NCBI GenBank assembly: GCA_947652115.1
Contig: OX393566.1
Location: 13,211,084 to 13,275,083, forward strand
DNA: 64,000 bases
DNA from: Blastomussa wellsi
Taxonomy: Eukaryota; Cnidaria; Anthozoa; Scleractinia; Plerogyridae
Direction of reading: 5' to 3'
Part shown: one piece after another, positions 54,652 to 64,000 of the stretch
How positions within the stretch are numbered: position 1 is the stretch's first letter
Layout of the letters: each line of letters opens with the position of its first letter
Notes under the pieces: generated by a model
Seen by the model: the letters and a program-made list of their open reading frames with translations, nothing else
Told to the model about the DNA's origin: nothing
Databases searched by the model: none
Position numbers and translations under genes: made by a program

Positions 54652-55620
54652 ATGTCAGCTCAGTCTGACTCTACTGCTTTCAACAGAAGGTCTTCGACAC
54701 CATCAAGAAGAGCTTGGGAGGAAACAGAAGGGAAACCATTGGCAAACGCTTCACAAAACGACCTGAACAAGAATGTAACAGACAAAAATAATAAACCTGC
54801 GTCTCCCAAAAGAACTGCAAGTGAAGGGCAGAAGACATTGACCAGCATGGAAAGCAATGGATCGGCCGAAGTTCGACTTCGGTCTGTGGAAGTTGGTGTT
54901 GAAGAAAACGCCAACATTAGGACGAGCAAAAATGAAATTTCCCAGAAGGACAATGTAACGAACGGATTGCCAGACGTAAACGTTAAAAATGGAAAACAAT
55001 TTGATATAAAAGATCCCGAAGCGTTGAAAGGTGATCATATATGCGAGGATTCCTGTTGTGGTGACTGGACATTATTTACGCGGGTTTTCAAGTCCAAGCG
55101 ATTCGAATCGGAAAAGCTCGAGGGCCTGTATCAGCGTTACGTGTTTCGCTTGAACCAAAAGTTCATGAGCTGGCTCATTGGATTGCTACTTATTTTAACT
55201 TTTATTCTGATAGGGTTGCAGTTCGGAATGGAAAATAAAATGCCGGCGAATAGTAATGCAGAAGGAATTACTCTGTGTATCTTCGCCGTTGCTTACATCT
55301 TGCTTGCTTTGATTGTGAACAGAAGTGGATCATCGCAGAGCCATTTGAACTGGGTTTCGTACATTTTACTTGCCATCTCTTGTGGATTTGTGCTGGCTGC
55401 GGTAGTATGTCCAACATGGCAATTTGCGGATCCTAGCCATATCAAAAGCCTTTATTCGCCAAGCGATGGCGTGTGGCTAACAGCTTTCTTCGTGTACATG
55501 ACCTACACAATGTTACCAGTGAGGATGAGAATTGCTGTTTTCGGAGGTTGCCTTCTTCCTGCTATTCATCTAATTTCAAGCTCAGCTATGAATAGCGGTG
55601 ATACAAATCTTACGAGATTG
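54652..55620 (+). CDS. Transmembrane adenylyl cyclase (AC5/6-like), first coding exon
   Basis: 323 codons from the ATG at 54652 (the first ATG after an upstream GTG) to a strong splice donor GTAAGC at 55621. The N-terminal 145 residues are polar and low in complexity, as in the cytoplasmic tail of AC5/6. Then comes the family block LEGLYQRYVFRLNQ. The hydrophobic helices are SWLIGLLLILTFILIGLQF, ITLCIFAVAYILLALIV, VSYILLAISCGFVLAAVV, VWLTAFFVYMTYTMLPVRM and IAVFGGCLLPAIHLI, the first five of six in the first membrane cassette. 'GVWLTxFFVYxxYTxLPVRMR' is highly characteristic of class III membrane cyclases, which turn ATP into cAMP under G-protein control. The catalytic C1a and C2a domains must lie in exons beyond this window. 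Confidence 0.93.
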
Positions 55621-56787
55621 GTAAGCATGTTTTGAAATCTTTTTTTCCTTTTCTTGCGTGTTGTTTAATACAGTTTGTATAGGTAAGTGTTTCATGATTT
55701 TTGCGACATGTCTTGTAGCGTAAATTATTTATGACCAGTGTTTACATTTTGAGGAAAACGTGATGCTCGAGCTTATGGCAATTGTATTCTTAAAGAGCCT
55801 TCTTGAAACTAAAGTTGCCCTAGATTATAGAATATACGACTTCCAGAGTTCTTTTTTCACGTCACAATGTTGTTTTGTAATTCATTCTTTTATACTTATT
55901 TTTCTGGCGAATTGGAAAAAGAAGGTGAATTGATTTTTAATTTTAACGTATTTTAATTACAATGAACAGCTGGTTAAAATCGGGGTAAAATCTTGTGAGC
56001 TATTTCCTGTAGCACACGTATTTCCGAACTGCAGGCCGAAAATTCAGGTTTCTTTGAAAGTCAGTGTTCAAGGTTAATACTGGTCAGCTAAAAGTAAGTG
56101 AACGAGTTGGGCATTCCACAAAACCTTCCTATTACTCCTGCATTGCAATACCCTGGTCCCAGAGTTGAAGCTAGCGAGTGAAAGAAAGTTTTGTTCGTTA
56201 ATTTTAAAATCGTTTCCTGCGAGACGATTCTAGTTTCTCGCGAGAATCAGTGATGTGTTTAGTATGGAATATATTACTTGCAAGAAGGTGGCTTCCATGT
56301 AAAAGATTTTTGTTTGCTGTCCACAACCGACCAGTGACGCGATCTTAAAAGATATGGTGACATTGTTTTTGCGGCTTTTGACACCTCGCAGCAATTGCCG
56401 GTGAGCTTGATTACACTAACATAGAACAAATTTGATGAAAAACTGTTTAATCGAACTGCTTTTCAATGCGCCGTTCACACTCATCCAATTTGTGACAGGG
56501 GAAAGTTTTGCTCTCGGCACATGCCGACAAGACAATTAAAACAGATCTTTGAAATTTCATGGCATGCCGGCGCCGGCGAGCTTCAAAAACTCGAAAGAAT
56601 CTATAAAGCGGAAATTTTGTTTTATAGTCAACTTAAGTTCAAAGATTTAGTTTGTCGAAAGATTGCTGATTTGTTTGCAACGTTTGGTTTGCAATAAACC
56701 TTTCAGTTTACATTTGAGCTGATAGACAGTGCATTGAATAACTTGCTTGTTTACATGCGAGTAATTGAATGGAAACTTGATGCGTCG
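55621..56787 (+). other. Start of the long cyclase intron, no exon recognised
   Basis: AT-rich DNA follows the donor GTAAGC. No translation resembles cyclase C1a sequence (for example the metal-binding motif or FTSL-type blocks). 56560-56787 is the 3' flank of the Penelope-like element, with a segment also found at 32985-33165. Confidence 0.6.
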
Positions 56788-58522
56788 CTAGACTTTATTG
56801 TTCTGAAATGCAAAACTTGAATCAATAAACTTAACCAATCGATCAATAAACTTAACCTCGTCCCAAAGTGGGCAGTGTCCGGTGGTGTGGGCATGCTCTG
56901 AAACGGCGGACGTCTGGGTACAGGCGAGCCGGATGTCTCGGTCGTATTCGTGTTCTTTAATCCTGTCCTGCATGGGTCTCCCTGTCTCGCCGATGTAGAC
57001 TTTTCCGCATTTGCAGGGAATCTTGTAAACAACGGCGTCTTGTTTAGTCGGTTGAACAGCGTCTTTGGGCCGTACTAATTGTGATCGCAATGTAGTATCC
57101 GACTTGAAAACAGCGCGCACTCCTTGTTGTTGTAGGCAGCGGCAAAGTTGTTTGGACAGGCCACTGACATAGGGTAAAACCGTGGTAGTTTTGAACTCGG
57201 TTGTGGGCTCTGCTCTGTTGTTTTGTCTTCTATTCTTGGTGACCTTCTGCACAAAAGAATTAGGATAGCCATTAGAAACAAGAACAGAGGACAGGTGTTT
57301 CTTCTCCTCGGAGATAACAGCAGGTTTTGTTACAAGGCGCTTAGTGCGATCGTACAAACACTTAACAATACAGCGTTATACTGACTGGGGGTGGTGTGAG
57401 TCATACGCTAAGTACTGATCAGTGTGCGTGGGCTTCCTGTATATGCTGGTGGCGAGGCGGCCGTCAGGTCCTCTTGAAACTGCGGTGTCAAGGAAGGCGA
57501 TCTTGCTGTCACTTTCTATGGTGAAGCGGATGGAAGGCTGTTGGCTGTTTAGATGCTGTAGGAAGACATCAACGTTTCCGCGATCGAGGATAGTGAATGT
57601 GTCGTCTACGTAGCATCTCCAGATTCGAGGCTTGTACGATGATGTAGATATCGCCTGTTCTTTGAAACTCTCCATGTAGAGGTTTGCAATAACAGCAGAA
57701 AGCGGACTTCCCATGGCGCCTTCTTGTTGTTGTTCGTATATTGATCCATTATACTGGAAGTATGTGGATCTCAATACGAACTTCAAGAGGTCAGCAATCT
57801 GAGCAGGCGTTAATGTTGTGCGGTCTGCAAGGCTGGGGTCGTTCTCCAGTTTTTGTAGTGCGACTTGTACAGCGGCGTTGATCGGAACGTTGGTAAACAG
57901 CGACTCTACGTCGAAGGACACCATGATCTCGTTGTCTAGGATACTTTCACTGCTGATGATGGATACGAAATGAGCTGAGTTGGTCACTGCATAGTCAGAG
58001 TTTCCTGTTAAAGAAGACAAGATGTTAGCCAAGTAAGCAGATAAATCATATGCAAAGGTGTTAATGCATGATACGATAGGTCTTAAGGGGACGTTAGCCT
58101 TGTGGATCTTTGGTAAACCGTAGATCCTTGGCGGCTGTTTGTGTCGAGGTCTGATCTTGTTGTAAACAGCTTCTGATAGGTCTCCGCTACGTTTCAAGGC
58201 AAGCAACTTTTCGGACAGCTTTCGAGTCAGACGGTCTGTCGGGTCTTTGTTTAAGAGCTGGTATGGTACGCTTTCAAGCAGAGTGGTTGTCTTAGAGCGG
58301 TATGTATCGGTATCCATGACGATGCTGGCACGTCCTTTATCCGCTGGGAGAACCATGATGGAATTGTCCTCTTTTAAGCGTTTAAGTGCGCCTCGCATTT
58401 CCTTCATGATGTTTGGCTCTGGTGGTTGGGCCTGTTGAAGGATACTGTTAACAGCTCTCCTGGCGGTGTCTGCTTGTTCAGTGTCGAGCTGTCTGATGGC
58501 TGATTCGACATCTCTAGCGAAT
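56788..58522 (-). pseudogene. Penelope-like element RT plus GIY-YIG, one nonsense codon
   Basis: One minus-strand frame runs from about 58522 (FARDVESAIRQLDTEQADTA) to the stop at 56788, broken only by a TAA at 57376-57378. In the 343-residue piece from 58407, VLPADKGRASIV (19-30) is the N-terminal block. Motif A is SFDVESLFTNVP (164-175), motif B EGAMGSPLSAVIANLYME (229-246) and motif C CYVDDTF (265-271). After the stop come the Cys-containing linker, YKIPCKCGKVYIGETGRPMQ and IKEHE, the GIY-YIG nuclease. The RT and nuclease residues are intact. The 5' end is truncated. The element is antisense within the cyclase intron. Confidence 0.88.
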
Positions 58523-58600
58523 CGACTTTATATTTGTAGCGAATCGACTTTCGTGTGTAACAAATCAACTTGGCTTGTAGCGAATCAACTTGTAATGAAA
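58515..58600. repeat. Short minisatellite with GTAGCGAATCAACTT units
   Basis: Four to five imperfect units of about 18-20 bp (TAGCGAATCGACTTTATATT, TAGCGAATCGACTTTCGTG, AACAAATCAACTTGGCT, TAGCGAATCAACTTGTAA) abut the truncated 5' end of the Penelope-like element. Confidence 0.7.
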
Positions 58601-59571
58601 CGGTTTTGCAGTGAAACGACCACAAACAGTTTGAAACTATTGAGTGTCAAGTTTCACTCGTGTCTTATCAATTTCATTGACAAATGAATTCAGACGGAAG
58701 AAGCTTTCAGTTTGAAGCATGTAAATAAAAATTGCTGAAGAAAAGGAAAATGGTAAACAAAGACGATATTTGTAAAAGAGAAAAAAGCTCTACCGGTAAT
58801 TTCGATGGGTTTGAATGAGATGACAGAATATTCCCATGGGAGATATCTTCAGACCAAATGCTTGATATTTGCATATTGTCAAAGACTGAAACAGTCATGT
58901 TCTAGATCTTGAGACTTCTTGAACTGAAATCCAAATCCTGAATGAAGTGAATATCAATAATCGAATAATTGAAGAGGTCAACTATCTGACTCCGCAGCTG
59001 AGGAGAAGAATGAGAATCAGTACTATTCACGTGGTGTTTGAGTTGTAAACAAAAACAAATCCGTAACGTGACCGCCTGTGAATACTTGACAAAGTGCTAT
59101 TTTAAAGCTCGTATGGCTGCTGATCATTTTTGAACGGATTAATCGGACTGTTTGAACAACTGGCAATCTATTTCAAACAGTTAGGTCCAGCTGTTCGAAC
59201 GGCTGACAATATTTTTCTAAAGGGTAGCTAGAGTAGTTCGAACGGTCGATGCGATACGTCATATGCACACATCATATTTTTTTTATTCGCACAATTGTTT
59301 CCAAACTGAATACGAGCACTGGTATTTTGTACTTGCAATAGAAGGCGAATCATTGGTACTTGCAGTGCACTCGCGAGAAGCGAGAAACTTCTCGAGAGAA
59401 ATGAGATGAGTCTCCAGAGAAATGAAACGCGTCTCGCGAGACGGTGGTAACTTACATTTGAGCGGTACTGTGAAACCAAAGTCAGTACAGGCTGGGAGTG
59501 GGTGAGGGAGGGGGGGACCTGCTTGAGTACAATCACCTATGTAGATGACCATCTACATAGGGGCAATCGCA
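58601..59571. other. No recognised gene
   Basis: About 970 bp of intronic-looking DNA. 59365-59445 is rich in CTCGCGAG/CTCGAGAG motifs, and 59505-59515 is a run of G. Frames on the minus strand here have no domain. Confidence 0.4.
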
Positions 59572-60470
59572 TAATTATTCCCTATAGCCTGTGCCCCGAA
59601 ATCCTACAGTGCATACATGCTGCTCATTTAGGAATAGATTAGTGTAGAGCGCGAGCCAAAAGTGTGGTGTTTTTGGCCAGGCATCAATGGTACATTTGAC
59701 GAGATGGTATCTCAATGCAGTACTTGTCAACAACATCAGCAAAGCAACCAGAGAGAACCTTTGAGAGACCCTGGGCAACAGTGGCAGCAGACATTTTCTA
59801 CTTGTAAGGGAGAGACAACTTGCTCGTAGATGACTATTTTTCAAAGTATTCTGAAGTTGCTCGCCTTGCCAGTAAGAATAGTGAAGCAGTTATCTTGGAA
59901 ATGAAAGTTATGTTTGCCTGTCATGCAATCCCGGAGAGGTTACTTGCAGACAACATGCCTTTTAACAGTTTGAAATTTAACAAATTTGCCAGTAAATGGG
60001 AGATTGAAGTGGGTACCTCGAGTCCACACTACCTGAAGTCTAATGGGCTTGTAGAAAGAAACGTACAAACAGTTAAGCAGTTATTAAGGAAAGCTGATAA
60101 GTCTAAGCAGGTTGCATTCCTTGCCTTACTCAAATTCTGCAATTACCCTGTCAGTAGAATGGATGAATCTCCAACACAAGTACTTATGAGTAGAAAGCTT
60201 AGAACAAGGCTGCGAACATCTAAGAGCATCCTGGATCGAAGCGTAGGTCTGCTTCTCAGGTTTGTCACAAGTTGCTGGCATGCCAACAACACTAGAAAGC
60301 CTTCTATGACTGTGGCACACGACCACTTCCCACACTACAGGAAGGTGAACCAGTAAGAATGAAGCGGGGACAGGAATGGACAGCTGTGGTGGCCGTCAAA
60401 CGGCAACAGGCTCCTTGTTCGTACGTAGTGGCAACCCCGGATGGGATGCAGTTGCATCTAAATTGGTTTT
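59572..60470 (+). pseudogene. Ty3-type LTR retrotransposon integrase relic
   Basis: 59572-59815 gives, across shifts, PEILQCIHAAHLGID and SMQYLSTTSA-type sequence with the HH-CC zinc-binding pattern partly visible (CIHAAHLG; QCSTC in another frame). The 59820-60356 frame holds the core: LVDDYFSKYSEVARL (first Asp), IPERLLADNMPFNS (second Asp) and SNGLVERNVQTVKQLL (Glu). 60350-60470 adds KRGQEWTAVVAVKR. This matches the integrase of Ty3 elements of the K02A2.6 type common in animals. No RT, gag or LTR is seen nearby, so only this fragment persists. Stops in the zinc-finger part inactivate it. Confidence 0.82.
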
Positions 60471-61052
60471 TCCAGTGTAACCTTATCCTCCCTCAGCAGT
60501 TGTTCCTTCACTTTGTTATCTGCCAAAATTGATTCCTCTCAAACACTTTGTTCTTCCTGGGGTTGCAGTACGGTCCAAAATGCTCAAGGACTTTGTCCAG
60601 CTTTTCTCATCGCCTTTGGCAAACTGAAATTTGTTGAAAACCTCAGTGGTTTAGCAGTATGGTAATCTTGACTGAAGCCTCTTTCTTTTTGCTTCCTAAA
60701 GCAATTAGTCCAGCTTAAAGCGGTCCAGTCGACTTCGCGACCAAAAATATTTTTCTTTTATTTTTTGTCCGTGGAAAGGGTTTGTTCCATATGTGTAAAA
60801 AAGCAATTTATTTTTTCCAAGCAGTTGCTTTTCCTTTGCTACAAACCAAAATTGAATTTTGACCGACCATTTTCTGATTATGGTGATCGAGAGGATAAAA
60901 TTCACTGATTTTGTGAAGCGTGCTATATCCACAAAATTGCAGTTCTAACAATAGTTTGTACACTTGTTTGAAGGCACATTTAGTTTACTGACCAAATGCG
61001 GAAACTTTTTGTAAAATTTTGAGTGAGCCAGGCTAAACTAAAAGACAGCCCC

Positions 61053-61085
61053 TCCGACGAAGGGCTAACGCTCGAAACGTCAGCT
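61053..61085 (+). other. Hammerhead-like motif, second copy, imperfect
   Basis: CCGACGA, then AGGGCTAACGCTC, which can form a four-pair stem with loop TAAC, then GAAA and CGTC. As at 41,189 the core has C in place of the conserved U, and stem III is too short for one molecule. The downstream GGTGGCCAATTCACATT and GATAAAACCAAATTAT are shared with the first copy. Confidence 0.3.
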
Positions 61086-63457
61086 CTTGAATCTCTTTAT
61101 GGTGGCCAATTCACATTATCAACCCAGTCGATAAAACCAAATTATAATGACTAAAAGACACCCTTGCCTGAGCCCTATTTTCACATACTAAAATATAGCC
61201 ACGTTTCAGAAAGAAAATCTCAAAAGTGGGATGAAAATTGGGGTTAAAAATCACATCATAGTAAAGTTCTTTCCTTATGAACTGTTCTATATTTTTAAAC
61301 TTGTGGGTATCTCCTTGGGTTGCACGTGGCAACAAATTAAAGTCTGCCATTTTCATTGTGTTAAGAAATAAAATAATCATTCATAGCCAAGCTCATTTGC
61401 ATAACCCTTGCACTTGATCAAAAATCCCCATCCATTCAGATTCGCTGGTTGACCTCCCAAATAGTTGGAAATAGCATCCTTTTATACTCGTATGATATAG
61501 ATCCAGTGTTGAGGTAAAATGGTGCGTTCGTGTTTATCAGAATCTTCATTGCCTGTGAGACTCCACAAAGTATTGAAAATAATGGTGGTTGCACTAGCAG
61601 AACTCGTCTAAAAATGTTTGTTAAATCCGTCTCCAGAAGTATCACTTGGGAAATAAGAAAAGTTGAAAGTTTTCCATTTAATGAGTATTGGGTTCTACAT
61701 GGGAAACGAATTACACATTAGTTGCTAGCTTACAAGGAGAACCAGCAGCAGTTACATAAACCAACGAGACAAGCTCTCGCAGGTTTTTCCGTTGAAGACA
61801 TGAATTCACTAAATGCAAGCGAACAACACGCTTAAATGGTGCTACTTTCTGTAATAAAGTAGCCTTGAATAAGCTTTGCTTCGTACCTGCTTCTTGAAAT
61901 TTCAAATATTGCCTGCAAAGTGTTTGAGTCTTTGCAGGTTCGTTCAACAGTGGTTCATTGCATTACAAAGTCACGGTGTCACACACATTGCAACCTTACT
62001 ATTCATGTTGGATTGGGCAAAAACTTGTAAGAAGGGAGAAAAAAATGTTTCTGATATAAACATTCTCATGTACCGGTAACTGAAAATTAAGAAAATCTTT
62101 TTCACTTTTGTTTTAGTGTTCGTTTGTTTTTATTTTTTGTATTCTTGAGCAGGTATCCCATTCTGGTGCTGTCATTCCTGATGGCTTTCCAAAGTATGGC
62201 AGCCCATTGTTGTAATTTTTATTCTGAAGCAGTTTTATTTACGGACTTTGTCATATTATATATAAATCTCTGGGATCAGCGAAGCTGCATCAGTTACCAG
62301 TACAATTATGTCACTCATGGTGAAAATATATTACGCATTAAGAGGTGGGATGCACCTGAAAGAAAAATCAATAAGTAAACGAAAGATGCAGCCTGGAACA
62401 AAATGTGTGCTAATGAGTGAACGGTTTCTAACGTGCATATGCTTTTTTTGTACTCTGTGATAGTCTGATAGCATCAGTCAATTTCAGCAATGCCCATCCC
62501 TCCCCTCCCCCACCACAATGCGGGCATGAGCATGTTTTTTGGCAAATTCCCCGGGATTTGGACACAAACGCTGTCCAAATTTCACGGGGTTTGGACAAAG
62601 GAGGTGGGCAAATTCCCAGCCCCCAGCCTTGTCTTCCAATACAGTAGTTTATCAATATGGCCAGTCTTTTTCCTCCGTTTAGTGTTGTCCTACCGACCCA
62701 AATTTTCGCATTCTCAAGAAAAGTTATGAACCTGTAACCTGACCCAGTCAAACATTTTTAATATGAAATATAGACATTGTTTTGCCCATGCAGATTTTAA
62801 GATTTAACTTTAACTACATAGAAAATGTGTCGCTCTCCCACTAGGGAAGTGTTCCGCCCGTGTGGGAGGAAAATATGTCAACACAAACTCTTTAGTCATT
62901 GCTGCCTCCTGTCATTCAGCTCTTTTTGCAACTTTGTTGGAGCCTTTTTCATGGCTTCCATCTTTAAAAGCCTTGAATTTTTGAACAAGTATCGAAAAGG
63001 CCTCAAAATTTGATACAGTATTCCTACTGTTTGCAGAAAAATAGACAACTTACACTTGTTGCTGAGTCCCAATGCTCTGAAAGAAGTCCGTAGACATGAA
63101 ATATTACTGTATTACCTCGAACAAAAGGACAATGAAAAACAACTACACTTCACTGCAAAGTTAGGTTGCTTTGATCATTTGCTAAGGCCAATGCATGATT
63201 GTTGAACTAAAACTATTAAATTAGCGAGTATCCTCTGTAATGCTAGCATCCCAAAATTCTATCTCGTGCAGATGACTTGACTTTCGGAGGAACAAGATGA
63301 AAACTGATTTTGTGTGCTTAAAAAGTCCTTGAATATTTTTGGCCTTGAGCTGTACGAACCATGTTTTTTCTTTTCTTTTCTGACTGACCAAGCCAAGCAA
63401 AAAAGGGATTACGCTAAGCACTGCTACAGAATGGCCTGGACTAAAGCCAGGAAAATC

Positions 63458-63577
63458 TGAACACCAGAACACCGAGGAACACCGGAACATCCCAGAACAC
63501 CAGAATTTCATTTTTTATAGAACGTTATTTTTAGTGTTCCTGGGTGTTCCGGTGTTCTGGTATTCTGGTGTTTTTCT
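63458..63577. repeat. Inverted GGAACACC/GGTGTTCC repeat cluster
   Basis: The left half has AACACCAGAACACCGAGGAA and CACCGGAACATCCCAGAACA. The right half is the inverse kind, GTGTTCCTGGGTGTTCCGG and TGTTCTGGTATTCTGGTG. A 10-mer-like motif is repeated about five times on each side around an AT-rich centre, so the DNA can fold back on itself. Confidence 0.75.
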
Positions 63578-64000
63578 TTTTGTTCATTTTGTTTGTTCTC
63601 TCTTTTGTTCTCTTTTTCATATTCTTTTATTATTTTTGACTTTTCAGGTATGCGCATGTTTTCAGGTATGCTCATGTGCATATATCTCTGGATCAAAATT
63701 TATACGCTGGCAAATACTTTTTGCATTAGTAGCCAAGTTATTGAAAGCAACATTTTAATTACTCCCAATGAACAAGGCTTTTATCCAATCAGAAAAGCTT
63801 GCTGAAATGGTTTTATTTGGGTTTGAGAGGGTTTTTCCATGTACACCCCTCCATTAACCCAAATGTTGAAAAACAATTACACACACTTTGCCCCTCCCCA
63901 CCCCTATGCAGTGTTGACGGTAAACATCCATCTGACTCATGAGTGTATTTTATCATTTGCCAACTTTAAAAGGGAGAACGGGGGCACTGAAATGTATTTA

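Larger units (their letters stand above)
60471..64000. other. 3.5 kb without a recognised gene, probably cyclase intron
   Basis: It contains the hammerhead-like repeat at 61,053, a G/C-rich patch with repeated AATTCCC and TTTGGAC motifs at 62490-62635, and the GGAACACC repeat at 63,458. Candidate exons were sought by translation and none resembles adenylyl cyclase or another family. Confidence 0.45.

Noticed and set aside
62152..62378. Second adenylyl cyclase exon (acceptor-like GAGCAG at 62147-62152)
   Set aside because: The translation is hydrophobic but does not match the sixth membrane helix or the following C1 linker of the family.

Overview
The window reads as nuclear DNA of an animal, most likely a cnidarian and plausibly a stony coral. 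It is AT-rich, with short GT-AG introns, vertebrate-type TTAGGG repeats and a metazoan transmembrane adenylyl cyclase. It is dense with CR1-like and L1/Tx1-like LINEs, Penelope-like elements, BEL/Pao and Ty3 relics, a THAP/YqaJ DNA transposon and many fold-back MITEs. Species assignment is inference. All protein calls come from reading translations by eye; no search was run.

Layout. 0-10.5 kb: a broken L1/Tx1-like LINE whose RT half, plus about 2.8 kb downstream, is tandemly duplicated (4,326 bp and 4,324 bp, near identical). Each unit carries a terminal-inverted-repeat element with a 5S-rRNA-like core. 10.5-27.7 kb: relics and MITEs. These include a CR1-like LINE split by a TTAA-flanked MITE, two 950-bp direct repeats, an interstitial telomere tract, and a 3.3-kb fold-back element that itself hosts three insertions. 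27.7-32.4 kb: a nearly complete DNA transposon with long TIRs at TTAA and two convergent genes: a THAP plus DDE transposase, and a SWIM-YqaJ-PHD nuclease. 32.4-41.2 kb: no host gene. It holds a 200-N gap, a textbook hammerhead ribozyme just after the gap, several hairpin MITEs and the GIY-YIG end of a Penelope-like element.

41.6-49.2 kb: a decayed BEL/Pao retrotransposon. It is interrupted by a 2.4-kb element with a 9-bp target duplication, which in turn holds a LINE with an intact 449-codon RT frame. 49.3-54.2 kb: a LINE 3' end interrupted by two nested DNA elements, a second 5S-core element with a one-sided 50-bp tandem array, and small MITEs with 9-bp target duplications.

54.65-55.62 kb: the one confident host gene piece, the first coding exon of a class III membrane adenylyl cyclase (AC5/6-like), ending at a GTAAGC donor. 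The rest of the window downstream is probably its long first intron. It contains an antisense Penelope-like element with one nonsense codon, a Ty3-type integrase relic and a possible degenerate hammerhead-like repeat. No further cyclase exon was recognised.

The strongest points for follow-up are the hammerhead ribozyme at 33,592-33,634, the THAP/YqaJ transposon with its related MITE, the 5S-core TIR elements, the tandem duplication, and MITE insertions for which a filled and an empty site can be compared inside this window.
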